64,000 nt of DNA from CAUZJF01 sp965248605 (GCA_965248605.1 CBDFJV010000007.1:1054001-1118000); one strand, 5' to 3'; shown: positions 44,400 through 52,159, numbered from the stretch's first letter. The notes: a model not told the origin generated them from the sequence alone. Made by a program: numbers and translations.

Positions 44400-44530
44400 T
44401 TAACTCAGTAGACGCCCTAACGGGCGTGATACCCCGCACCAATATCCGGTGTCTATGATGTCGCAGCGGGTTCATCGACGACCTGCTACCAACACCAGTA
44501 CCGGGATTAGCTACCAAGACTAGCGGAACG
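44400..44530 (-). mobile_element. Possible IS200/IS605-type right-end remnant
   Basis: On the minus strand the sequence carries the hairpin ACGCCCGTTAGGGCGT followed by CTACTGAG, preceded by a second stem around ACCGGATATTGGT. Hairpins like these close the 3' end of tnpB-carrying IS605-type elements, and the short frame upstream (VPLVLVANPGTG) is open. No transposase domain remains, so the assignment is weak. Confidence 0.3.
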
Positions 44531-44559
44531 TTATGTTCCATCGTCCCTTCCGTCTCCGG

Positions 44560-45237
44560 TCATCCCCGGAGGAGAGGCGCAGGGCCGGGTCCACATGGCG
44601 CGCGAATGGTATCACAAGGCGGTGCTGACTCTGATTCGTCGATGTTGCTCACAAATCCGTGCTCCGGACCGGCTGGGACGGCCGGGCGTTCTTCGTCGCC
44701 GATGCGCCCAGCCGTCTGCACCCGTCGAGAGGAGCACTCCAGTACCGTTTCCGAGCTCTGCCCAAGGCCGCCCGTGCTCCTGCTCGGCACGCAGACTGAC
44801 CGTGTCCCATGTTTTTGGGACCGGTTCAGCGTTGCTGCACTTGCTCGCCTGAGCAACGCATCTGTCTCGGGGGCTATCTTCAGCTCGCCGAACTCCTCCA
44901 GGCGTGCCGCCAGCTCTCCCACAAACGGCTGCAGCCGTTTCGCACCTATTCCACCTGCGGCCTCGTGGACCACTCGGGCAGCGACCGCTATCTTCGGACC
45001 GTACTCCGCCGGTCTGCCCACCAGACCTCCTCGACCTCTCCTTCTCCGGCCAGATAGCAGCCTTACCGCCGACTTCCTATGGTGGTCGGTCACTGCCACC
45101 ACTTCGTCCAGGATTCTCCCCTTCTCAGCCTTGCTGGCCTTGTGGTACCTCTCCCGCTGCCCCACCACGTACTCCCTGATGCTCTCTCGGTTCACGGTTA
45201 CCTCCTGGTCCTCGGTAACCGTGATTTTGAGGCGCAT
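44560..45237 (-). pseudogene. Integrase-core transposase, N-terminal fragment
   Basis: The first 125 codons (ESIREYVVGQRERYHKASKA; KGRILDEVVAVTDHHRKSAV; LLRRASAATLNR) match the N-terminal HTH region of a known rve-type transposase group whose full proteins exceed 350 residues. After AATLNR the sequence stops resembling a transposase (Ser/Arg/Pro-rich, no DDE motif), so the catalytic part is lost. AGGAGG precedes the second Met region. The start of a similar remnant lies at the window's right edge. Confidence 0.65.
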
Positions 45238-45278
45238 TCTCCCGTTCGGTAACCATATTTATGAGGTCATGCGCCCCC

Positions 45279-45308
45279 TTGACACTACCAGAACGTATGT
45301 ACTATAAT
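45279..45308 (+). promoter_or_regulatory. Perfect consensus sigma-70 promoter
   Basis: TTGACA (45279-45284) and TATAAT (45303-45308), both exact, with an 18-bp spacer. The start would be near 45315. It reads away from the transposase remnant and directly into a terminator. Confidence 0.75.
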
Positions 45309-45317
45309 GTCGGCGAG

Positions 45318-45346
45318 GGACAGACCCCACAGTCTGTCCTTTTTTG
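45318..45346 (+). terminator. Intrinsic terminator right after the consensus promoter
   Basis: A perfect 8-bp stem GGACAGAC / GTCTGTCC with a 6-nt loop, followed by TTTTTTGTTTTT. It begins only a few bases after the predicted start of the upstream promoter. Confidence 0.8.
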
Positions 45347-45389
45347 TTTTTACCGGCCCACCAACACAACAGTGAAAGGAGGAAAACCA

Positions 45390-45455
45390 TGGACCAGACG
45401 ACTCCCGGGATCGGCATCCAGACTCGAACCCCCGACCTGTCGGATTTTCCCTGAA
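45390..45455 (+). CDS. Possible 21-residue leader peptide
   Basis: An ATG at 45390 preceded by AAAGGAGGAAAACC, an excellent ribosome site, opens 21 codons (MDQTTPGIGIQTRTPDLSDF followed by P and a stop). It lies between the terminator and a set of TGTCGGA repeats, upstream of the HTH gene. It may be a leader peptide or a decayed gene start. Confidence 0.35.
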
Positions 45456-45509
45456 AGTGTCGGAAACCCTCAGATACAAATCCGACAAGTTCCTACAGAT
45501 TCCGACACT
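45432..45509. promoter_or_regulatory. Operator-like array of TGTCGGA motifs
   Basis: TGTCGGA occurs at 45438-45444 and 45458-45464, and its reverse complement TCCGACA at 45481-45487 and 45501-45507. The direct copies are exactly 20 bp apart on each side and the set is symmetric about 45472. The first motif is part of the palindrome CCGACCTGTCGG, and 45456-45465 pairs perfectly with 45500-45509. This regular two-turn spacing suggests a protein-binding array; an RNA structure is also possible. Confidence 0.55.
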
Positions 45510-45559
45510 TCGAAGAGCGTTTTTTCAAGACCAACCACTAAACCAGGAGGACTTACATA

Positions 45560-45907
45560 ATGGAAAACGACCCGCAGTCGGAACCGAAGGACCTATCCGA
45601 GAAGCAGCTCGCCGCCCTGTCCTACCTCGTCTCCCACGAGTCGTTGTCGGAAGCGGCTCGGCTGGCAAACGTCGGACGCACCACCCTCCACCGGTGAATG
45701 CACGACCCTCGTTTCCGCGACGAACTCGAACGCCGGCGCCAGGAAACGGCCGACCTCGCCAACATGGAGCTAAAGGGGCTAAGGATCGAGGCGTTGAACG
45801 CTCTCGCTGAGTCGATGGGAGACCCCGATCCCTTCGTACGCCTGCGCGCCGCCGAGGTCGCCTACAACATGGGCATCAAGTCCCGCGACCTCGCGGAGCT
45901 GCCCTAA
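45560..45907 (+). pseudogene. HTH protein (phage terminase small-subunit-like) with in-frame TGA
   Basis: An ATG at 45560 with AGGAGG upstream reads SEKQLAALSYLVSHESLSEA and on to a helix-turn-helix ending GRTTLHR, then TGA at 45695-45697, then continues in frame as MHDPRFRDELERRRQETADL to a stop at 45907. In related HTH proteins the residue at the TGA is Trp (LHRW or LYRW), one base change from TGG. The joined protein of 115 residues resembles small-terminase or recombination-directionality type proteins. Translation from the ATG at 45698 could still give the 69-residue C-terminal helical part. Confidence 0.6.
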
Positions 45908-45945
45908 AGTATAATCCAGCGAGCTTCTAGCGACGGGAATGAAGC

Positions 45946-47523
45946 TTGAATTACGACACTATCGTGGTAGGAGCCGGCTCCTCGGGCGCCATATTGGCGT
46001 CTCGTTTATCCGAAGACGCCGACAGATCGGTCCTGCTACTGGAGGCTGGGCCAGATTATCCCGATATCGAGCAGCTGCCTGAGGAGATCAGGTACGGTTA
46101 CGGGAGAGACCGGAACCTGTGGGCCAAAGCATTCGGTCCAGAGAGCAAGCACAACTGGGCGTTCACGGCCCGCGCGACAGATGCCGCACGACCGATGCTC
46201 GTACCCAGAGGCAAGCTGGTTGGTGGATCGAGCGCGGTGAACGCCCAGGTATTCCTGCGAGGGGAGCCCGACGACTACGACGGCTGGGCAGAGTTCGGCA
46301 ACAACGGCTGGTCGTTCGAGGAGCTGCTCCCGCGTTTTCGCAGGATCGAGACCGACCACGATTTCGGTAACGAATTCCACGGTGCGGATGGGCCGATCAG
46401 AATCCAGCGTTTTGCGGAACCTGAATGGAACCCAGACCAGCGAGCTTTCCACGAGGCATGTCTAGCGACTGGATATGGAAACTGCGACGACCACAACCGT
46501 CCCGGCTCGACGGGCGTGGGCCCGACGCCGTTCAATAACATCGGAGGCGTGCGGTGGAGTACCGCAATCGGATACCTGGCCGAGGCGCGCCACCGTCCGA
46601 ACCTGACGATACGGCCAAACTGCGCCGTATATCGAGTCTTGCTCGATGGCCTTAAAGCTATCGGCGTCTCGGCGGAGATCGGCGGAGATATGTCATCGAT
46701 CTATGGCGGCGAAGTCATTCTGTGTGCCGGCGCCATCGGGTCGCCGCACTTGCTGATGCTCTCAGGCATCGGGCCCGCCGACCACCTCAAATCGGTAGGC
46801 GTCGCCGTCCAGCTCGACCTCCCCGGCGTAGGCGGAAATCTCAGAGACCATCCGCAAGTTCACGTAACCTGGCAGAGTAGCGATGAGTTCAAGCAGGACG
46901 AGCTGGCCCCTCACCTGCAGTTCGCCCTCAGGTACACGGCTGGGATCTCGGAGCGCCGCAACGATATGATCATCCACCACTTCTCGTGCGTAACGCCTGA
47001 GGGCCGCTACTTCTCGACTAACTCCAAGCCAATCGGGTTCAGCATGGTGGTCTGCGTGCAATCGGCGGTCGGCTCAGGCCACCTTGGACTCGATTCGACA
47101 GACCCAGATCGACAGCCGTTGCTGGACTACAACTATCTCGAAGAACCCTTCGATCGACAGAGGTTCAGAGAAGCTGTACGCATCTGCGTGGAAATCGCAG
47201 GCCAGGAGCCTTTGAGGAAGCTGATACACGAGCGCATCAGTCCGACGAACCTAGACTTAAGGTCCGACCGGTCGCTAGACGAGTGGCTCATGCGTGAAGT
47301 GCGGACCAGCCACCACGTCTCTGGGACGTGCAAGATGGGCCCAGAGTCCGACCCGATGGCGGTAGTCGACGGGCAGGGCTGCGTTCGCGGCATCGCTCGG
47401 CTGCGAGTCGCCGACGCGTCGATCATGCCCGACTGCGTGCGGGCAAACACCAACGCGGCGGCGATGGTCATCGGCGAACGTATCTCCGACTTCATTCGAC
47501 TGGCCCCGCAGCAATCGTGGTAG
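45946..47523 (+). CDS. GMC-family oxidoreductase (choline dehydrogenase-like)
   Basis: A 525-residue FAD enzyme. The N-terminal dinucleotide motif DTIVVGAGSSGAILASRLSE is followed by the GMC signature 1 region LVGGSSAVNAQVFLRGEPDD and signature 2 AGAIGSPHLLMLSGIGP. The C-terminal HHVSGTCKMG and DCVRANTNAAAMVIGER carry the active-site His and Asn. Members oxidise alcohols with FAD as acceptor. The start is a TTG at 45946 after GGGAATGAAGC. A MITE lies 38 bp past its stop. Confidence 0.93.
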   Translation: MNYDTIVVGAGSSGAILASRLSEDADRSVLLLEAGPDYPDIEQLPEEIRYGYGRDRNLWAKAFGPESKHNWAFTARATDAARPMLVPRGKLVGGSSAVNAQVFLRGEPDDYDGWAEFGNNGWSFEELLPRFRRIETDHDFGNEFHGADGPIRIQRFAEPEWNPDQRAFHEACLATGYGNCDDHNRPGSTGVGPTPFNNIGGVRWSTAIGYLAEARHRPNLTIRPNCAVYRVLLDGLKAIGVSAEIGGDMSSIYGGEVILCAGAIGSPHLLMLSGIGPADHLKSVGVAVQLDLPGVGGNLRDHPQVHVTWQSSDEFKQDELAPHLQFALRYTAGISERRNDMIIHHFSCVTPEGRYFSTNSKPIGFSMVVCVQSAVGSGHLGLDSTDPDRQPLLDYNYLEEPFDRQRFREAVRICVEIAGQEPLRKLIHERISPTNLDLRSDRSLDEWLMREVRTSHHVSGTCKMGPESDPMAVVDGQGCVRGIARLRVADASIMPDCVRANTNAAAMVIGERISDFIRLAPQQSW

Positions 47524-47525
47524 CC

Positions 47526-48336
47526 ATGAACGCGTTAATGGACAGACTGTCGGTCGTAGTGCTAGTAGACCGAAATCTTTGAAATGAGGGGTAGCCGAGA
47601 TTGGCGTGCTACGACGACAGGGCGGGTTTCAAACCCGCCCCTACCAAGCCGTAACCTCAGAACCCTTCAATACTAGGATGTTGGACCACTAGGTATGTTC
47701 CTCACAGGCGCGGTCGTGGGATGCGGCGCCTCGTCTGAGGCCATCACTCCGACGGTGGCTCCGAGTGCGGCACCGGAGCCCACAGCGGTACCGTTGCCGG
47801 ATGGTTGGGTACGCCACGAGGTCGACAGGTTCTCGATTGGGCTTCCCGACGACTGGATCGTGCTGAACGTAGATACCGAAACGATCGACATTCTGATAGA
47901 GCAGATGACGCCGACCAACCCTGAGTGGGTGCCGTTCGTCGAGAGGTTGAAGAACCAACAGGCGATCAAGCTGTGGGCCCTCGACCCAGCATCTCCCCGC
48001 GGCTTCGCGATCAGCTTCCAGGCGGCACGCGAGGCCCGATTGATCGAGTCCGCGGACCACTATGTATCAGTCATGGAGGAGCAGGGCGTGGCGATCCAGC
48101 TAGACGTCGACATGACCGAGGACGTGGAGGTGAGCGGTATTCCGGCCGTGCGGCTACGCAACAGGCTTCAGGGAGCCTATCAGGATGGCGGCACCTATCA
48201 GGTAGAGCAGCAGATGGCGATCATCGACATCGGCAGCGACCGTTTCATCCTGGCGCTCAGCACGCTGGAAACCGATGCGCCGAGCTACAGGGGGCTGTTC
48301 GATTCGATCGCCGAGACGTTCCTCGTCGCCGAATAG
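47526..48336 (+). pseudogene. PsbP-like lipoprotein gene with MITE in its signal peptide
   Basis: Removal of the MITE at 47562-47692, leaving one CTAG, gives a continuous frame whose signal peptide reads MDRLSVVVLGMFLTGAVVGC from the ATG at 47538 (a second ATG at 47526 is in frame). This is a textbook lipoprotein leader. As it stands, the upstream start stops inside the element after VVVLVDRNL. Translation could restart at the ATG at 47695, giving a 213-residue product whose leader has lost its basic residues. The mature part (GWVRHEVDRFSIGLPDDWIV...) resembles PsbP/DUF1795-type folds. Confidence 0.8.
47562..47692 (-). mobile_element. 123-bp MITE, copy D, inside a lipoprotein signal peptide
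   Basis: Element body 47566-47688 with CTAG on both sides, orientation as copy B. The target is the Leu-Gly codon pair CTA-GGT in the hydrophobic core of the leader. Identical by eye to the other three copies. Confidence 0.9.
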
Positions 48337-48435
48337 CCTTCAATCTGGTACGCGGTCGCCGACCATTTTCGAACGCTCCATCCTTGGTACTTGAGAGCGA
48401 ATTATGTCCGCAGGGCGGACCGAATCTAGGTGAGT

Positions 48436-48695
48436 AACTGTTGCGACCAGTTACTCGATAGCCCACCAAAGCGCTCGTGGGGTCCGGCTCTGTCCCCCCT
48501 TTGAAAAGGGGGTTGGGGGGATTTGACCCACGGTAATTAGATACAACCGCAAGCTGAAAGTGAGCAACCATACATCCGCGGGGCGAACGAAACGTATGAA
48601 AGCAACTCACTTTTGCTGCATACGTAGGGGCAGTGCCCCCGAGCCTGCCCTGGCGCTCCCGCAAGACCCTCGAAAACCGAGCAGTTACTCGATAG
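48436..48695 (-). repeat. Inverted copy of the 14.2-14.4 kb composite repeat
   Basis: In reverse complement this matches one unit plus spacer of the repeats at 14168-14412 (shared blocks include GATTTGACCCACGGTAATTA, GGTCCGGCTCTGTCCC and GCCTGCCCTGGCGCTCCCGC). It fills the gap between the lipoprotein and the methyltransferase; no gene is seen in 48337-48707. Confidence 0.8.
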
Positions 48696-48707
48696 AGGAG
48701 AGAGGCG

Positions 48708-49478
48708 TTGAACGATAGACTCGAAAGGCTGGAGTTAGTGCGAAGCACTTGGGACGCTTACCATCCCGACTATATGGGGTTCCAGTTGCAGGAGAACCCA
48801 GACTTTTACAAGGACCTCTCGGAAGGCGCCGTTATGTTGGACAATCACGTTATCGAGCTCCTGGGCAACGTGGGAGGTTCGAAGCTGCTGGATATTTGCT
48901 GCGCCTGCGACGCGACGCAAGCCTTTTCGTGGGCGAACCTGGGTGCGGATGTTACCGCCTGCGATATCAGCCCGGTAGCCATCGACATCGCCGAGAAGAA
49001 TGCGGAGCGCATCGGTTTACCAGTGACCTTTCGGGTAGCGGATGCGCAGACGCTAGGCCCGATAGAGAACGAAAGCTTCGACATCGTCTTTGCTACGTAC
49101 CTGGTGTGGTTCGAGGACATCTACCTTGCTTGCGACAACTGGTATCGCGTGTTGCGCCCTGGCGGGAAGTTGCTGATAGACATATCCCATCCTGTAACAT
49201 CGCTTCTGGACGACATAGACGGCCGCATCGTCCCCGAGCGGAGTTACGATGACACAACGCCCGACTACTATGACTTCAATGGAACGCCGCTGGCCCGACG
49301 GCACGGCGGATGGGGGCAAACCAGGCCGATCGTCGGGTTCCACCACACGCTTGCCGAAATCATGAATGCGGCTCTTGGAGCAGGCTTCAGATTAAGAAAA
49401 GTCGAGGAGTCCTCCTGGAATCGCGAAGGCGTTCTTGCAAAGTTCCCCGGGGGCTTCACGTCGCTGTGGCAGAAGTAG
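48708..49478 (+). CDS. Class I SAM-dependent methyltransferase
   Basis: A 256-residue methyltransferase. Motif I is KLLDICCACDATQAFSWANL, with Cys-rich spelling in place of the usual GCGxG; motif II is VTACDISPVAIDIAEKNAE, and ESFDIVFATYLVWFEDI and YRVLRPGGKLLIDI give motifs III-IV. The start is a TTG at 48708 with GGAGAGAGG upstream; the repeat just before it supplies part of this sequence. The methyl acceptor is unknown. The poor glycine loop (ICCACDA) is notable. Confidence 0.85.
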   Translation: MNDRLERLELVRSTWDAYHPDYMGFQLQENPDFYKDLSEGAVMLDNHVIELLGNVGGSKLLDICCACDATQAFSWANLGADVTACDISPVAIDIAEKNAERIGLPVTFRVADAQTLGPIENESFDIVFATYLVWFEDIYLACDNWYRVLRPGGKLLIDISHPVTSLLDDIDGRIVPERSYDDTTPDYYDFNGTPLARRHGGWGQTRPIVGFHHTLAEIMNAALGAGFRLRKVEESSWNREGVLAKFPGGFTSLWQK

Positions 49479-49557
49479 TGTTCCACGGCTGCCCGGTCTA
49501 TTGATTGACAAATCGGGCGGCACTGGAATAGTCTCGTGACATTCGAGGTGAACGCCG

Positions 49558-49875
49558 ATGAAAAGACTTGTGCTCGCGGTAGTGGTGATAGTCGCGTTGA
49601 GCGGCGCTTCCGTCGTGTCAGCGTTTTCCGGTGATGCCACCTTAGCCTCCATCCCGTCCGTCGATGCCGCCGTTGCAACACCCGACATGGGGTCTGAGGG
49701 GATTACGGCGGGGGCTGCACTTTCGGCGTTCGGCGCCCAGGCCGGTGTGTCGACGTTTGGGGTCGGGGCAGCGCTCTCTGCGATCGCCGTGGGCCCAGAT
49801 CCGAATAACCACGGGTTCAACGACGACTACGGGTGGCTTACTACCTGCCCAGTGCCCGGCCTTACGGGGCCTTAG
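49558..49875 (+). CDS. Small secreted Ala/Gly-rich protein
   Basis: A 105-residue protein with a clear signal peptide (KRLVLAVVVIVALSGASVVS then AFS), a low-complexity Ala/Gly/Ser-rich middle (AGAALSAFGAQAGVSTFGVG) and a short C-terminal part with one Cys (GWLTTCPVPGLTGP). GAGGTGAACGCCG precedes the ATG. No family recognised. An excellent intrinsic terminator follows. Confidence 0.65.
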   Translation: MKRLVLAVVVIVALSGASVVSAFSGDATLASIPSVDAAVATPDMGSEGITAGAALSAFGAQAGVSTFGVGAALSAIAVGPDPNNHGFNDDYGWLTTCPVPGLTGP

Positions 49876-49900
49876 AACCCGGACTTCTGACGATACACAG

Positions 49901-49933
49901 AGCGCCCCGCTTCACGTCGGGGCGCTTTTCTTT
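49901..49933 (+). terminator. Intrinsic terminator
   Basis: A 9-bp perfect GC-rich stem (AGCGCCCCG / CGGGGCGCT), 8-nt loop, then TTTCTTTT, 25 bp past the small secreted protein stop. Confidence 0.88.
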
Positions 49934-50087
49934 TGCGTGCGAGACGTTCAGCATGGACGCGGTCTCATCGGGAGCGAGCCTACAAATGGGGCCCCTACAG
50001 ATCGTTCACCTTCGCTGGCTGCCCCTGCCAGGTGCTTCGGATACAATACCGCCGGCTCACAGCCATGAAGGGGCCGCAGGAGCGTCT

Positions 50088-51569
50088 ATGAGAAAACGTA
50101 GGACGATTTACTTCAACGACGCCCGCCACTACTACTTGTGGCTCTACGAGCCACCTATGAAGTTGCAGGACGCATGGCGTCCTATCGACGAGGTCGCCGG
50201 CACGGCTGTCGACACGTTCAGTTACGGCGTGAGCCGGTCGGACGGGTTGTTCTACCCGTCGAAGGTCGGCCGGATGTTCGGCGAGGACATGATTCCGTTC
50301 ACGTCGAGCTATGTGTGGCGGGCCTACGAGTGCATGAAGAGCCTTATCGACCGTGGCCTCGACCCGCTTCAGGTGCTGATCGATAGGGCGCACGACAAGG
50401 GGATGGAGTTCATCGCGAGCCTCCGTTTAGGCGAATATGGTGGAATGGACCCGGCCAAGAGCGTCCGCAACGGCGGTCGTGGGTGGGTGCACCAGGAGGT
50501 GCGGGACCATCTTCTCGCGATTTACGAGGAGCTGGCGACGCAGTATTCGACGGACGCCCTGGAGCTCGACTTCGCGGCGGCGCCGGCCGGCTCTCCGCGC
50601 ATTCTTACGAAAGAGGACGCAGTTGAGTACACCGACGTCGTCACGGAGTGGGTGCGACGGGCCGCCGACGTGGCACGAAACAGGTCCGGAGAGTCTGCGG
50701 AGATCGGCGCGCGGGTCTATCCGACCGAGGCGCTGAACCTCGACAACGGAGTCGACGTCCGTCGATGGCTGGCCGAAGGGCTACTCGACTTCGTCGTACC
50801 GACCGTCTACGCGCACAACCTCTTGGACATAGACATGCCCATCGACTGGCTCGTTGAGGCGGCCCACGAAGCCGACGTCTCGGTCTACCCGATGCTCATG
50901 CCCTACTACAACAACGAGCAACGCCACTACCACACGAGGGAGTTCGCTACGCCGGCGATGTTCCGGGCCGCAGCCGCCAACTACTGGGACCGCGGCGCCG
51001 ACGGCCTCTACACGTGGTTCCTCCACTGGCCTCAGCGTGATTCCGAGAGGAATATCCTCACAGAGCTGGCGGACCCCGATTTGGTCAAAGAGGGCTACAA
51101 GCACTATGTCGTGAACCGAAACACCAAATATGCAGACGAGGTTGGGTACGCGCGGCCGCTGCCTCTTGAGCTGCCCTCAGCGGAACTCGGCGTTCGGCGA
51201 GAGATACCTTTCTACATCGCGGACGACATCGTCGGTGCGGCTGAGCGGATCCGACAGGTCCAGCTCCGCGTCAAGACGGACAACCTCGTCAGCGCCGATC
51301 AGCTGACTATCGAGTTAAACGGTGAGTCCCTCGAAAACGAAACGTGCCTGCGTCCCTACGCCGGGCCATTGAACCAGTACAACATGTGGTTGGAGTTCCA
51401 CCTGGCCGACGTTCGTCCGAAGAAGGGGCGGAACATCCTGACGGTCGCGCTCGAAGGCAGGCCGCCGCGTCTTGAGGGGAGCGTCGTGATCGAGGACGTG
51501 GAGGTTATCGTCGATTACGGGCCGTACCCATCGGGGCTGAGCTCGAGCGGGGCCCCGGAGCCGTCCTAG
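50088..51569 (+). CDS. TIM-barrel glycoside-hydrolase-like protein
   Basis: A 493-residue protein. RTIYFNDARHYYLWLYEPPM opens a TIM barrel of the type seen in glycosyl-hydrolase-like families. DALELDFAAAPAGSPRI and VVPTVYAHNLLDIDMPIDWL are barrel strands with acidic residues, and GADGLYTWFLHWPQRDSERN closes the barrel. The last 130 residues (IRQVQLRVKTDNLVSADQLT...) are a beta-sandwich. The ATG at 50088 with AGGAG upstream is chosen over the ATG at 49833, whose added residues cross the terminator. Substrate unknown. Confidence 0.75.
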   Translation: MRKRRTIYFNDARHYYLWLYEPPMKLQDAWRPIDEVAGTAVDTFSYGVSRSDGLFYPSKVGRMFGEDMIPFTSSYVWRAYECMKSLIDRGLDPLQVLIDRAHDKGMEFIASLRLGEYGGMDPAKSVRNGGRGWVHQEVRDHLLAIYEELATQYSTDALELDFAAAPAGSPRILTKEDAVEYTDVVTEWVRRAADVARNRSGESAEIGARVYPTEALNLDNGVDVRRWLAEGLLDFVVPTVYAHNLLDIDMPIDWLVEAAHEADVSVYPMLMPYYNNEQRHYHTREFATPAMFRAAAANYWDRGADGLYTWFLHWPQRDSERNILTELADPDLVKEGYKHYVVNRNTKYADEVGYARPLPLELPSAELGVRREIPFYIADDIVGAAERIRQVQLRVKTDNLVSADQLTIELNGESLENETCLRPYAGPLNQYNMWLEFHLADVRPKKGRNILTVALEGRPPRLEGSVVIEDVEVIVDYGPYPSGLSSSGAPEPS

Positions 51570-52042
51570 AAGGGCTTGTACATCGCGTCGGGGTGCTCGA
51601 AATAAGCGGGAGGGGGCTTCCACAGGTGCCAGGTGAGCGGCCACTCTTGTGGAACAGAAGCGTAGGCCGACACCTTGTTGGGGTCGGGCGCGATCATGAT
51701 GAAAACGTGCGCCACTATCGCGAGGACCATGCCGGGTAGGATCAGCAGCGGACGGGCCAGAGGAACATTGAGCCAAACACGACTGCTAAAGACGAGTAAC
51801 CCCCAGACGCCCATCCAGATGATGTCGAGTAGGGCGAGGAACATGAACGGAATTACTAACGCCGTGAAGGCTATCCCGATAAACCGGACCGCGTAGTCCA
51901 CGGGCTTCAATATTATACCCAGGAACGACGTTGTCCAAACAACGATGAACCGTGCGATCATCGTTAGAATGTCACGCGGGCTTTCGCTCCGCGCTATAGC
52001 TACCCGCAGGGCGAGGTCTTCAATGTCCCAGCGCCAAGTCAA
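51566..52042 (-). CDS. Small integral membrane protein
   Basis: A 158-residue protein with three to four hydrophobic segments (near 27-46, 53-82 and 94-115) and an amphipathic N-terminus (DLALRVAIARSESPRD). The C-terminal 35 residues are Pro/Trp-rich and hydrophilic (PLTWHLWKPPPAYFEHPDAM). Its stop overlaps the 3' end of the convergent glycosidase-like gene by 4 bp. No family recognised. Confidence 0.55.
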   Translation of the reverse strand: MTWRWDIEDLALRVAIARSESPRDILTMIARFIVVWTTSFLGIILKPVDYAVRFIGIAFTALVIPFMFLALLDIIWMGVWGLLVFSSRVWLNVPLARPLLILPGMVLAIVAHVFIMIAPDPNKVSAYASVPQEWPLTWHLWKPPPAYFEHPDAMYKPF

Positions 52043-52159
52043 GTCGCGTCGCCTCCGGAGGCCCGTTTAGCTTTGTCACACCCATTCTAGCATGGGCGGA
52101 AGACGTGAGGGACCTGGTAGGTCTCGGTACAGAGCCAGAACAGAACCAGGAGGAAGCCG

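Noticed and set aside
45417..45440. A tRNA T-arm-like string (reverse strand GGGGGTTCGAGTC) considered as an att site or tRNA fragment
   Set aside because: The bases after GTTCGAGTC do not pair with those before it, and no other tRNA arms are nearby.
49833..50087. The N-terminal extension of the TIM-barrel protein from the ATG at 49833
   Set aside because: It would start before and run through an intrinsic terminator; the ATG at 50088 has a ribosome site and starts the barrel strand.
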